A stretch of DNA of 64,000 nucleotides from Pseudobacteroides cellulosolvens ATCC 35603 = DSM 2933 (GTDB lineage: Bacteria > Bacillota > Clostridia > Acetivibrionales > DSM-2933), in assembly GCF_001262605.1 (NCBI RefSeq), contig NZ_LGTC01000001.1:2927001-2991000 (forward strand), in the 5' to 3' direction. A model generated the notes under the pieces. That model was not told the DNA's origin and ran no database searches. It saw nothing but the letters and a program-made list of their open reading frames with translations. How positions within the stretch are numbered: the first letter of the stretch is position 1; each line of letters begins with the position of its first letter. Shown here one piece after another: positions 47,501-54,760 of the stretch. A program made the translations under genes and the position numbers.

Positions 47501-49708
47501 TATGACTATGCTTGTAACTGCATCTGCAACCGGTGTGATGCCAATTGTATTTGTATCCGGTGTAGCAACTGTTGCAATATTAAAAGATATTGTCTGAAGT
47601 GATGATTTATTAAGTACAAGATTTGGTACTGCAACCCCATTATTAAATGTTACAGATATAGTCTGTCCTGCTCCTGCTGAAGATTCATCCAGTACACTAC
47701 CATTAAAACTTCCGTATGATAAATCGGGTGCAGCAACAACTCCTGATATTATAACATTCTTTGCACCGCTAAAATTTGTGTCTGTGTTCCCTAGAGAATT
47801 CTTTACCGTTAAAGTAATGTTATTTGCCGAGCCTACACCAGGTACCAAGCTACTTGCCGCGGCTGAGGCTGTCTGTGCTCCCAATGGAGAAACTTGAACT
47901 GTAGCCGAGCTGGATAATGTTTCTGGTGTTCCGCATAAATCTGTATAACTAACTTGGACTCTAACATATTTTCCAGCTTGTCCCACAGCCAATGTATAGG
48001 TACTGGTAGTTGCTGAAACTATATCTGTCCAACCTGAAGAGCCGTCATTTGAAACCTGCCATTTATAACCAAACGCACTCAATCCGTCCACATCGGAAAT
48101 TGCTCCTATATTTGCGGTGAGGGTTTGTCCTTGGGCTGCAGTGCCTGAAATTGTTGGAAGCCCGGTAGGAGAATCATTAACTCTTGTTATACTGATAGCT
48201 CTGGTTGCAGAGGTTGAGCTGCCATTTTTATCCGTTGCTGTGAAGGTAACCGTACGACTGCTTGTACTTGGAGCATCACTGTTGTTGTTAAAAAGAATTG
48301 CCCTAGCAGTACTCTGAACCAAGGCATTGGTTGCTAATCCATTAAAGGAAAAGGTCCAAGCTGTCCCGTTGTTGACTGAAGATGCACTGGCAGTTCCAAT
48401 GACGGTGGTATTGGACATAAGTGTGGTTACATCCAGCCATATCCCTCCGCTGTTACTGGTTGGAAGAGACAAAGTGTCTGCAGTAGTGTTGTTGGCCGTG
48501 ATTTGCACTTTAAGTGTTCCATTATTCCAATCGGCATCACCATCATTGTCATTAATGCTTATAGCATTTGTCACAGCAGTTTGGGTTTGTTCTGTAAAAG
48601 CAGTTGTTCCACCTGCGGTCACTGTAGGTGCATTATTAGGCATGCCAAATACAAGATTTGCTATTCCAAAGACATTTGCATCCAAACTGAACTCAAGTTT
48701 AGTAATGTTTGCAAACCCGCTAAAATCAACATTGATATTGCTTAGGGTTGTGACATTTTCATAGGTTTTAGTTGTGATCAGCCCCTGTGCATTATAACCT
48801 GTAACTCTAAAGGTATCTGTATAATAGGGTTGCCCAGGGCCTATCTGATATGTACTAAACTTAACATCAACAGAAGTTGGTGTAAATTCAGAGTTATCCG
48901 TTTTTCTGATTTCAAGTTTATGAACTGATCCGCCAGAACCCCACCCACAGCCTGATACCCATAAGAAACCATCACCCCAGCTAGCAACAGGCATAGGATA
49001 ATCTGGATCATAATCATATGCAGAAACAGTTAAGTCATTATATGTGCCGGTAACAGAAAGTACCTCCCCCTGATCAATATAAAAGTCTTGAAAAGTATAT
49101 GTAGTAGCCAAAAGCCATGAATATTTTTTAATTTCTAAAATACCAGCATTATTCACTTTTCCAGTTGTCACTTCCAAATTCCAGTCTCCGCCCAGCTTAT
49201 CTGATCCTGTAGCATCGTCGGATGCTGCAACAATTGCTCCAGTTGTATCAGCAAGTTTTTTTATAAACTCTTTTCCTTTTTCACCTTTTGCAATATCACA
49301 ACCATAAAGAAATATCTTTCCTTTTCCATCAAGTTCATTCTTTATAAGCTGTAATTCGGGGTTATACTCATCCATATTTTCAATAGACAGCATGCCATTT
49401 CCGAAAATTAATTTCCCACTTGCACCATGTGAAATTATATGAATAATTTCAATGTTTTTTCGTTCGGAGACATATTTACTGATTTGTTTTAAACCATCCT
49501 GTTTCGAGTCAATAACAATAACCTCAGTAAATTGTTTAATTGATGTTTTAACAAGATCATAGTCCTTAACAGATGAATCAATAAATATTACTTTAGAGGA
49601 AATATCCTCTTTAGCAACTACTGTAAGCATTGTACCATTTAACGCCAGAATAATCCAACACACTGATATACCTAAAAATAGTACTTTTTTAAATAGTTTT
49701 AAATGCAT
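41552..49708 (-). CDS. giant SLH-anchored surface protein with DUF4347 and seven 202-aa repeats
   Basis: This 2718-residue surface protein has a signal peptide (1-32). DUF4347 (~38-185) carries a caspase-like His94 (HIISHGASG) and Cys137 (IFLYGCDIA). Cadherin/Ig-like domains (~190-728) precede seven 202-residue repeats (~729-2142). Each repeat pairs an Ig-like half (ISTQPVLGTASGDAFTTQP) with a half resembling the Shr hemoglobin-interacting domain (DFEGAITEVKFNG ... IIATGYDDS). A degenerate further half-repeat and a TPTPTP linker lead to a Lys-rich domain (~2270-2520) and three SLH repeats (~2530-2718) that hold it on the S-layer. I start it at the ATG at 49708, seven bases after AGAAGGAGG, rather than an upstream in-frame codon. 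DUF4347 is usually found at the N-terminus of giant adhesins. Confidence 0.9.
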   Translation of the reverse strand: MHLKLFKKVLFLGISVCWIILALNGTMLTVVAKEDISSKVIFIDSSVKDYDLVKTSIKQFTEVIVIDSKQDGLKQISKYVSERKNIEIIHIISHGASGKLIFGNGMLSIENMDEYNPELQLIKNELDGKGKIFLYGCDIAKGEKGKEFIKKLADTTGAIVAASDDATGSDKLGGDWNLEVTTGKVNNAGILEIKKYSWLLATTYTFQDFYIDQGEVLSVTGTYNDLTVSAYDYDPDYPMPVASWGDGFLWVSGCGWGSGGSVHKLEIRKTDNSEFTPTSVDVKFSTYQIGPGQPYYTDTFRVTGYNAQGLITTKTYENVTTLSNINVDFSGFANITKLEFSLDANVFGIANLVFGMPNNAPTVTAGGTTAFTEQTQTAVTNAISINDNDGDADWNNGTLKVQITANNTTADTLSLPTSNSGGIWLDVTTLMSNTTVIGTASASSVNNGTAWTFSFNGLATNALVQSTARAILFNNNSDAPSTSSRTVTFTATDKNGSSTSATRAISITRVNDSPTGLPTISGTAAQGQTLTANIGAISDVDGLSAFGYKWQVSNDGSSGWTDIVSATTSTYTLAVGQAGKYVRVQVSYTDLCGTPETLSSSATVQVSPLGAQTASAAASSLVPGVGSANNITLTVKNSLGNTDTNFSGAKNVIISGVVAAPDLSYGSFNGSVLDESSAGAGQTISVTFNNGVAVPNLVLNKSSLQTISFNIATVATPDTNTIGITPVADAVTSIVISTQPVLGTASGDAFTTQPIVTLKDQYGNTCANGPSSSANVVASAKNGTGTWTIGGTTTKAAVTGVATFTDLTASFVIPGNGAITFTSGSIDGDSNSFTIPNKAAIEIADDVTNNSVDNDIQITFNSDIDFEGAITEVKFNGTSLTAATDYVIENGKLTLKPSGGNPALTTPATGNVVIIATGYDDSIVSQTITAGAVASIIISTQPVLGTASGDAFTTQPIVILKDKYGNTCANGPSSSANVVASAKNGTGTWTIGGTTTKAAVAGVATFTDLTASLVSPGNGAITFTSGSIDGDSNSFTIPNKAAIEIADDVTNNSVDNDIQITFNSDMDFEGAITEVKFNGTSLTAATDYVIENGKLTLKPSGGNPALTTPATGNVVIIATGYDDSIVSQTITAGAVASIVISTQPVLGTASGDAFTTQPIVILKDQYGNTCANGPSSSANVVASAKNGTGTWTIGGTTTKAAVAGVTTFTDLTASLVIPGNGAITFTSGSIDGDSNSFTIPNKAAIEIADDVTNNSVDNDIEITFNSDIDFEGAITEVKFNGTSLTAATDYVIENGKLTLKPSGGNPALTTPATGNVVIIATGYDDSIVFQTITAGAVASIVISTQPVLGTASGDAFTTQPIVILKDQYGNTCANGPSSSANVVVSAKNGTGTWTIGGTTTKAAVAGVATFTDLTASLVSPGNGAITFTSGSVDEDSNIFTIPNKAAIEIADDVTNNSVDNDIQITFNSDIDFEGAITEVKFNGTSLTAATDYVIENGKLTLKPSGGNPALTTPATGNVVIIATGYDDSIVSQTITAGAVASIIISMQPVLGTASGDAFTTQPIVILKDKYGNTCANGPSSSANVVASAKNGTGTWTIGGTTTKAAVAGVATFTDLTASLVSPGNGAITFTSGSIDGDSNSFTIPNKAAIEIADDVTNNSVDNDIQITFNSDMDFEGAITEVKFNGTSLTAATDYVIENGKLTLKPSGGNPALTTPATGNVVIIATGYDDSIVSQTITAGAVASIVISTQPVLGTASGDAFTTQPIVILKDQYGNTCANGPSSSANVVASAKNGTGTWTIGGTTTKAAVAGVTTFTDLTASLVIPGNGAITFTSGSIDGDSNSFTIPNKAAIEIADDVTNNSVDNDIEITFNSDIDFEGAITEVKFNGTSLTAATDYVIENGKLTLKPSGGNPALTTPATGNVVIIATGYDDSIVFQTITAGAVASIVISTQPVLGTASGDAFTTQPIVILKDQYGNTCANGPSSSANVVASAKNGTGTWTIGGTTTKAAVAGVATFTDLTARFVIPGNGGITFTSTVAVDSNDFDIPLNTSKVLTADTTDNDVDHDLVIEFTPDIDFEGAITAIKYNNITLSFNTDYEIGSGIITLKPAGGNSALTKASTSNVVIIATGYNDSSVSQTIKHGTLAKMILTQDIKSPNSNKSKFAQQPVITLADVYGNTVLTDSSTEVTASKKDSGSWALKGTVTIKAINGIVSYSDLEGDNSSYISNAQIAFNADTLTEVTSISVSLPAPYIAPVTTSTPTPTPTPTPTPTPSPKVQDKLSDISITGDSLPDNEQVTSDKLKNIKVGILVDGNKKEDTAKANVELVNDKVVVTVVVDKEVAMDKLKEAEKTITIPAKGNLDTFVGQLDGDMIKTVEEKSAIVEIKTDTASYSIPATEIKIDKIADKLGENVQLKNVAVKIRIEKSSKEIVKVVENSAKSTGFSIVAPPIDFSVAISHGDKKVELDRFDNYIERTVVIPDGVDPGKITTGIITDQDGKFRHVPTKVIVIDGKYYAKINSLTNSTYSVVWHPMEFKDVVSHWAKSAINDMGSRMVVSGIGNDLYEPDKDITRAEFAAIIVRGLGLKPGIGKNPFTDINTSDWHYEFVQTAYEYGIISGYGNGSFGPLDKITREQAMAMISRAMKITGLKVELISGESKKLLSPFSDSSQADLWAIDKIAACIKTGIVSGRSINSLAPKDKITKAEVAVLVKLLLQKSNLI
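43284..47525 (-). repeat. seven tandem 606-bp coding repeats with a 1818-bp higher-order period
   Basis: The SLH protein gene contains seven units of exactly 606 bp (202 codons). Units 2-3 and 5-6 share diagnostic differences (KYGN and SDMDFEG in one, GVTTF, NDIEI and SIVFQTI in the next), so the block of three units was itself duplicated (1818-bp period). For example, 44052-44510 matches 45870-46328. Near-identity at synonymous sites indicates very recent expansion or gene conversion. Confidence 0.92.
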
Positions 49709-50040
49709 TTTACTACCTCCTTCTAAGTCAATATAATATTTAAGAATTACTATCAAGTTTTAAATACAAAATACAAATCCAATTTGTTTCTCAATATACA
49801 AATACTTTGATATAGACTAAAAAGTGGTAAAGAGTAGTTGCATAAATAGATATACCTTACTATTTTGGATTGAGGTAATTACAAATATCTCACATTTTTA
49901 ACCTCCAATAATAGAATACTATTAAGAATAGCAATATTTATTTTTATCGACAATAAATGTTATATTCTTAATTATTTTATAGTAGAATACCAATAGATAA
50001 ATGACGAACTGTCATAGATAAACTTTCCAAATCAAAGAAA

Positions 50041-50150
50041 TTAACTTTATATTCAAACACAATGCTCACTGCCAGAATGGTAACCCTTATTTAGTGACCT
50101 GATTGGGTCGGTGACACTACGCACACAGGTGATGTTTCCATGCTAACAGA
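50041..50150. other. unexplained structured stretch in an AT-rich gap
   Basis: This ~100-base segment is clearly more GC-rich than its surroundings. It contains nested complementarity (TAGTGACC ... GGTC ... CACTA around 50091-50120, and on the minus strand ATG-GAAA-CAT). It is not part of any open frame longer than about 30 codons and matches no riboswitch core I know. It could be a non-coding RNA, a leader, or a repeat fragment. The rest of 49709-50311 is AT-rich with terminators at its lower end. Confidence 0.3.
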
Positions 50151-50170
50151 GTAATATACAGCATTCTAAC

Positions 50171-50281
50171 AAAAACTCCTCCTATGATCTTATTTCTTTA
50201 TCACAGAAGGAGTTTTATTAAATTTATAACTTCAAATGTTATAATACTCCTATAATTTTATTTCTCTATCATAGAAGGAGT
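50171..50281. terminator. two tandem related terminator hairpins
   Basis: Hairpin 1 pairs AAAACTCCT (50172-50180) with AGGAGTTTT (50208-50216). Hairpin 2 pairs ACTCCT (50246-50251) with AGGAGT (50276-50281). The two ~70-base units are similar throughout, including the loops and AT-rich tails, so one is a duplicate of the other. Both strands offer T-runs. Confidence 0.7.
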
Positions 50282-50311
50282 TTTTATTTAATTTATAATT
50301 TCAATGCTATA

Positions 50312-51433
50312 CTACTTGTCCAACTTTTCAGAAGCTTCCTTCATTATATTGATGATTGGAAGATGCTGCGGGCATACAGCTTCACACTGTCCACAGGCTA
50401 TGCAGCTACTTGCTCTGCCGCTTCTATCCACCAAATTATTATAGAAAAATTTGGGTCTGCTATCTTCGCCGTACAGGTACAATGCGTTTAAAGCACTGAT
50501 TACATCAGGAATGCTTATTTTTACAGGGCATCCGTCACAGCAATATTTGCATGAGGTACATTGAATGGTTGGCAATTTTGCCATAGCCTTTGTCACTTCA
50601 TCGAGAACCACCTTGTCTTTATCAGTTAATGGTTCAAAGTTTATAAAAGTCTCCAAATTTTCAATTATTTGCTCTTCGTTTGACATACCGCTTAATATTG
50701 TCAATATACCGTCTAAAGAACCTACAAAACGTAATGCCCAGGAAGCAATACTTCTATCCGGTTGCTGCTTTTTCATCACTGCTTCCAGCTCCGGTGTAGT
50801 ACTTGCAAGAGTACCTCCCTTTACCGGCTCCATTATAATGGTCGGCATATTATATTTCCTAAGTATTTTATAAAGTTCACCGGAATGAACAATGGGATTA
50901 TTCCAATCTGCATAGTTTAATTGGATCTGTACAAACTCAACTTCCGGATGTTCAGAAAGAATCTTCTCCAATAGTTTCGGTGAGCCATGAAAGGAAAACC
51001 CAAAATGCTTTATCTGCCCCTTCTTTTTCTTTTCCATAGCCCATTCAAAACACTTAAACTTCACATATGTATCATAATTGTTTCCTTCTTCCACACTGTG
51101 TAACAAATAGAAATCAAAATAGCTTACCCCTGCACGTTCAAGCTGCTCATTAAATATACGGTCACAATCCTCAACAACCTTAATTTCCCAGGCCGGAAGC
51201 TTTGTTGCAACATAAAATGAATCTCTCGGATAACGTTTTACAATAGCTTCCCTTACTGCAACTTCAGATTTGCCTCCATGGTACACATAAGCAGTGTCAA
51301 AGTAGTTGAATCCCTTCTCCATGTAAATATCTACCATATTACATACCCTTGCAATGTCTATCTCCCCATCTTTTTCCGGAAGACGCATCAGTCCAAATCC
51401 AAGTTTCGGCATCTTACTTAAATCAATACTCAT
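50312..51433 (-). CDS. aldo/keto reductase with C-terminal 4Fe-4S domain
   Basis: This 373-residue cytosolic oxidoreductase has an aldo/keto reductase barrel (~1-260) with GFGLMRLP, FDTAYVYHGGKSE (catalytic Asp/Tyr), ATKLP (Lys), HFGFSFHG and VEFVQIQLNY, followed by a helical hinge. The C-terminal ferredoxin-like region has CTSCKYCCDGCP and CIACGQCEAVCP, enough Cys for two 4Fe-4S clusters. This YghZ-unlike, ferredoxin-fused class is common in anaerobes. Its substrate is unknown. I start it at the ATG at 51433 behind GGAGGTAGAAGGA rather than at a TTG five codons upstream. It is flanked by terminators and a decayed palindromic repeat. Confidence 0.92.
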   Translation of the reverse strand: MSIDLSKMPKLGFGLMRLPEKDGEIDIARVCNMVDIYMEKGFNYFDTAYVYHGGKSEVAVREAIVKRYPRDSFYVATKLPAWEIKVVEDCDRIFNEQLERAGVSYFDFYLLHSVEEGNNYDTYVKFKCFEWAMEKKKKGQIKHFGFSFHGSPKLLEKILSEHPEVEFVQIQLNYADWNNPIVHSGELYKILRKYNMPTIIMEPVKGGTLASTTPELEAVMKKQQPDRSIASWALRFVGSLDGILTILSGMSNEEQIIENLETFINFEPLTDKDKVVLDEVTKAMAKLPTIQCTSCKYCCDGCPVKISIPDVISALNALYLYGEDSRPKFFYNNLVDRSGRASSCIACGQCEAVCPQHLPIINIMKEASEKLDK

Positions 51434-51480
51434 TCCTTCTACCTCCAAATTATAATTTTTCCTCTTTCCATGTGCTTAGC

Positions 51481-51555
51481 CATGATCAAAAAATAACTTT
51501 GAATTGTTCACCGCCGTAAAAAGCAGGCTTTAAGTTAAAGGTTATATGAAAGGAA
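51481..51555. repeat. dispersed palindromic repeat, decayed copy 3
   Basis: CATGATCAAAAAATAACTTT (51481-51500) matches the left end of the repeat at 3614 and the complemented right end of the one at 61326. Inside, CCGTAAAAAGC and a trailing GTTA..TGAAAGG echo the other copies, but the long perfect arms are gone. Confidence 0.45.
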
Positions 51556-51561
51556 TAGAAG

Positions 51562-53328
51562 TTAATTTTCAATTATTGTTACAATTTTTTCATTGCTATT
51601 CCATTCAACTTTACAACCCAACGTCTCAGCTATGAATCTTATGGGAAGTAAAGTCCTGGAATTTTCAATTATTGGTGCAGCATCAAGAGTAACAGACTTA
51701 CCATTAACTGTGGCAGTGTTAATTCCTATTACCAATTCTATATTTTTATTGTCTTTAACTATGATTATTTTTTGTTCGTCTGGCAGCCAATCAATTTTGC
51801 CATTTAGAGTCTCCGAAATAAATCTTATAGGCAAAAAGGTTCTATTGTCTTTTATTATTGGGACAACATTTTTATCATTTTTATCTATTTGAGTAAGAAA
51901 TGCAGATAGATTAGCATTAGGATTACCAATTTGCATATTTATGTATTTTTTATCAATTGCAGACGCTTTTGTTAGAGCTTTTGTATCTTCACCTACTGTT
52001 TCTATGAGCTTTGCATACCCCCATTTATCTCCTGATTTTACGCTAGCCATATTAATCGTTTCTCCCGCCCATATATCGTCATATACAGCAGGCAAAGCCA
52101 CGCTCCCATCTAATTTTACCAAACCTCGTTTACTATTCTTTTCAACTACAGCATAGCCATTTTTAAATGGATATATATTATCGTAAATTAACGGTGCAAC
52201 ACTTTTACCATCTGAATCTACTATGCCCCAAAAACCACTTTTTCTTACAAATATTCTTCCTTCAGAGTATCCCCTGATTCCGTCGTACTCGAAAGGAATT
52301 ATAATTTTTCCCTCTTTATCAACACTGCCCCACTTGCCGTTTTTCATAACACTAGCAAAACCATCGTCAACAAAAGCATTTTCATATTCAATGGGCGTAA
52401 TTAACCTTCCTTGTATATCAATAATTCCCCATTTACCGTTTTTCTTAGCAGCAGCTATTCCTCCAGAATATTGAGCAACCCCAGTTTCTGATTCTCCCAT
52501 TGGTGTATTCTCTTTCAACGAGTCGTACGTAATCGGAATAACCCATTCTCCTTTTCTATTTATAAGTCCCCACTTTCCATCCTTAGAAATTCCGCACGTT
52601 AAATCATTTCCTCTCATTTCCGACAATTCATCATGCTCATCAGGTCCTAATAATTGTTGGTTAATAAACGCGTGCCAAATATTATATTCTAAAGGTATTA
52701 TAATATTATTTTTATTATCTATAATACCCATTCCTTGATCATAATTTCTAGCAACAGCATATCCTTCACTAAAAGGTGTTATTTGATCATATACTGCAGG
52801 AATAATAATTTCTCCAGTTACTTTATTTTTCACACCTACATGAGAATCTTTATCATCACTCCTAAAACCTATTGCATCTTTTCCTGCAAAAAGTTCCCAT
52901 GTCCAATCAGATCGGTCCAATTTAGGTTTTATTAGTGTAAGGATTCCATCTTTTCCAACACTCCATTCTTTTGTAATTATTGGCATCTCACCTGAAGTTC
53001 CAATATTATATCCATCGGTATCTCCTTCTTCCCTGTAAACAGTTTTGGAGACAGCCAACACATCACCATCACTTATCCCAACCCAGGAATACTCCATTGG
53101 TACAACCAGTTCCCCATTCTCATTTATCAGGCCAAACTTTTCTCCTCCGTTTGCCAGTTCTGCAGCTTCAGCCCTTGAAACTGCAGCAAAACCATCCTTT
53201 TGGGGTACTGCACTTGTATATTGGGGTTCGGCTACCCAGTTCCACATGGCTCCATCTTGTGCAAATGCTGTTAGATTGATTAGCAAAATATCAGCTATAA
53301 TTGCAAACATAATAATCTTTTTAATCAT
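51562..53328 (-). CDS. secreted WG-repeat protein with copper-amine-oxidase-like domains
   Basis: This 588-residue exported protein has a signal peptide (1-23). The main body (~30-440) is made of WG beta-hairpin repeats (GLINENGELVVPMEYSW, GIIDNKNNIIIPLEYN, GLINRKGEWVIPITYD, GIIDIQGRLITPIEYE, GSVDKEGKIIIPFEYD, GIVDSDGKSVAPLIYD). The C-terminal ~130 residues are two copies of the copper amine oxidase N-terminal type fold (KDNRTFLPIRFISETL and ENSRTLLPIRFIAETL), a common clostridial surface module that does not imply oxidase activity. Its function is unknown; surface binding is likely. GAGGGAAG precedes the start. It is transcribed alone. Confidence 0.9.
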   Translation of the reverse strand: MIKKIIMFAIIADILLINLTAFAQDGAMWNWVAEPQYTSAVPQKDGFAAVSRAEAAELANGGEKFGLINENGELVVPMEYSWVGISDGDVLAVSKTVYREEGDTDGYNIGTSGEMPIITKEWSVGKDGILTLIKPKLDRSDWTWELFAGKDAIGFRSDDKDSHVGVKNKVTGEIIIPAVYDQITPFSEGYAVARNYDQGMGIIDNKNNIIIPLEYNIWHAFINQQLLGPDEHDELSEMRGNDLTCGISKDGKWGLINRKGEWVIPITYDSLKENTPMGESETGVAQYSGGIAAAKKNGKWGIIDIQGRLITPIEYENAFVDDGFASVMKNGKWGSVDKEGKIIIPFEYDGIRGYSEGRIFVRKSGFWGIVDSDGKSVAPLIYDNIYPFKNGYAVVEKNSKRGLVKLDGSVALPAVYDDIWAGETINMASVKSGDKWGYAKLIETVGEDTKALTKASAIDKKYINMQIGNPNANLSAFLTQIDKNDKNVVPIIKDNRTFLPIRFISETLNGKIDWLPDEQKIIIVKDNKNIELVIGINTATVNGKSVTLDAAPIIENSRTLLPIRFIAETLGCKVEWNSNEKIVTIIEN

Positions 53329-53453
53329 ATTACTTCCCTCTGCATCCTATGAAATATTTATCAATCTTATTTTTTTATGTTGATCAATTAATGAACTAAT
53401 TTTGTTACAGTATTTGAAACTGAAAATGTACACAAATTACCTTATGATTCAAA

Positions 53454-53483
53454 AAATCCCCAAATGCAAGCATTTGAGGATTT
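53454..53483 (-). terminator. terminator after rpsI
   Basis: A 14-base stem (53454-53467 with 53470-53483, one G-T pair) with a two-base gap in the loop is followed by TTTTTT on the minus strand. It lies 17 bases past the rpsI stop. Confidence 0.85.
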
Positions 53484-53499
53484 GATAACAATGTAAATA

Positions 53500-53892
53500 T
53501 TATCTCTTTGAGAACTGTGGAGCTCTTCTTGCCTTCTTGAGACCGTATTTCTTTCTTTCCTTCATTCTTGGGTCTCTAGTAAGGAAGCCAGCTTTCTTAA
53601 GCACCAGTCTTAATTCTTCATCAGCCTTTAAAAGTGCTCTTGAAATACCGTGTCTGATAGCTCCTGCCTGGCCTGTAAAACCACCGCCAACAACTTTACA
53701 AAGTACATCGAACTTACCTACTGTATCTGTAAGAACCAAAGGTTGTTTTACAATAACCTTAAGTGTTTCCAATCCGAAATATTCATCAATGCTTCTATCA
53801 TTTATAGTTACGTTTCCATCTCCTGGTATAAGTCTAACTCTTGCAACAGCTTTCTTTCTTCTACCAGTTCCATAATATTGAACCTTTGCCAT
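53500..53892 (-). CDS. rpsI: 30S ribosomal protein S9
   Basis: This 130-residue ribosomal protein contacts P-site tRNA through its basic tail. It shows the family start [16 protein letters not shown], the [19 protein letters not shown] motif and the invariant end RRAPQFSKR. It follows rplM by 22 bases in the conserved two-gene operon and has GGGAGGAG before the start codon. Confidence 0.98.
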   Translation of the reverse strand: MAKVQYYGTGRRKKAVARVRLIPGDGNVTINDRSIDEYFGLETLKVIVKQPLVLTDTVGKFDVLCKVVGGGFTGQAGAIRHGISRALLKADEELRLVLKKAGFLTRDPRMKERKKYGLKKARRAPQFSKR

Positions 53893-53914
53893 AAGTACTA
53901 ACTCCTCCCTTCAA

Positions 53915-54349
53915 TTAAATATCCAATTCGATAGCTTCAGGTTTCTGTGCCTGATGCTCATGTTCTGTTCCCTTATAAACCTTCAATTTTCTATACATTG
54001 CTCTTCCAAGGCTATTCTTTGGCAACATGCCTTTAATAGCAAGCTCAACAGCCCTTTCAGGTCTAGTAGCCATGAAATGCTTGTACTTTATTTCCTTCAT
54101 ACCGCCTGGGTATCCGGAATAATGTCTGAACATCTTCTGCTCAAGCTTCTTACCTGTGAGAACAACCTTTTCCGCATTCAATACGATAACATGATCACCA
54201 GTATCAACATGTGGAGTGTAAGTAGGCTTATGCTTTCCTCTTAACAATTTTGCAACTTCACTAGCAAGTCTACCGAGAGGTTTGCCGCTAGCATCAACTA
54301 TCAACCATTTTCTTTCAACTTCTTGTGGCTTAGCCATAAAAGTTTTCAT
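53915..54349 (-). CDS. rplM: 50S ribosomal protein L13
   Basis: This 144-residue early-assembly protein of the large subunit shows [45 protein letters not shown] and the [25 protein letters not shown] end that defines the family. It is first in the rplM-rpsI operon with its own promoter and a ~145-base leader that may be used for autoregulation. The start has AAGGAGG. Confidence 0.98.
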   Translation of the reverse strand: MKTFMAKPQEVERKWLIVDASGKPLGRLASEVAKLLRGKHKPTYTPHVDTGDHVIVLNAEKVVLTGKKLEQKMFRHYSGYPGGMKEIKYKHFMATRPERAVELAIKGMLPKNSLGRAMYRKLKVYKGTEHEHQAQKPEAIELDI

Positions 54350-54379
54350 TATTTTTTCTACCTCCTTGACAACGAGTTA

Positions 54380-54530
54380 CGCTTCTGATTTATAATCATC
54401 TGAATTTTAGAATGCTAAAGTTATACTTTAACTACAAAATTCTTCAGTAACGACTAAAACATAAATTCATAACACAATGAACCAATTTTAGACACTTTAA
54501 TATTTTAATATTAATACAGCAAAGTGTCAA
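54380..54530 (-). promoter_or_regulatory. promoter and structured leader of rplM-rpsI
   Basis: On the minus strand TTGACA (54525-54530), 17 bases and TAAAAT (54502-54507) form a strong promoter. The leader contains an extended hairpin, GAATTTT..TTAAAG-TATAA-CTTTAG..AAAATTC (about 54402-54442). L13 leaders that bind the ribosomal protein are known in Firmicutes; whether this one belongs to that class is inference. The rest of the 54350-54760 gap holds the speA terminator and no gene. Confidence 0.55.
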
Positions 54531-54679
54531 GCTATATTTTTAATTTATCTCACTTATCCTCTATTTTTTTCATCTATTGTATCGATATCTCTCACATAAT
54601 CGGCCACCATTTCATTTTTTGATAATTTATTAGCAGATAAATAACTGGCCAATTTGGCATTTCAAAAACCCAAAGAAAA

Positions 54680-54701
54680 AACACCTTGCGGATAAAGTGT
54701 T
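54680..54701 (-). terminator. terminator after speA
   Basis: AACACCT (54680-54686) pairs with AAGTGTT (54695-54701), followed by T-rich sequence on the minus strand. It lies about 60 bases past the speA stop. Confidence 0.75.
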
Positions 54702-54760
54702 TTCTTAAATATAGTAATTTATTTATTCAATCAATATATAGCTACATTACATAACATATA

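Noticed and set aside
43284..47525. CRISPR array
   Set aside because: The repeats are 606 bp, contiguous and in-frame coding; there are no spacers and no cas genes.
43527..47597. Long plus-strand and alternative minus-strand open frames repeated every 606 bp
   Set aside because: They are frame shadows of the repetitive SLH-protein gene, with no ribosome-binding sites and biased composition.
50081..50150. c-di-GMP (GEMM) riboswitch
   Set aside because: ACGCACA is present but the required GGGCAAACC and CGCAAAGCC elements are missing.
54545..54660. Coding-like remnant downstream of speA on the minus strand
   Set aside because: An open stretch of about 35 codons has protein-like text but a stop directly upstream, no start signal and no recognised family.
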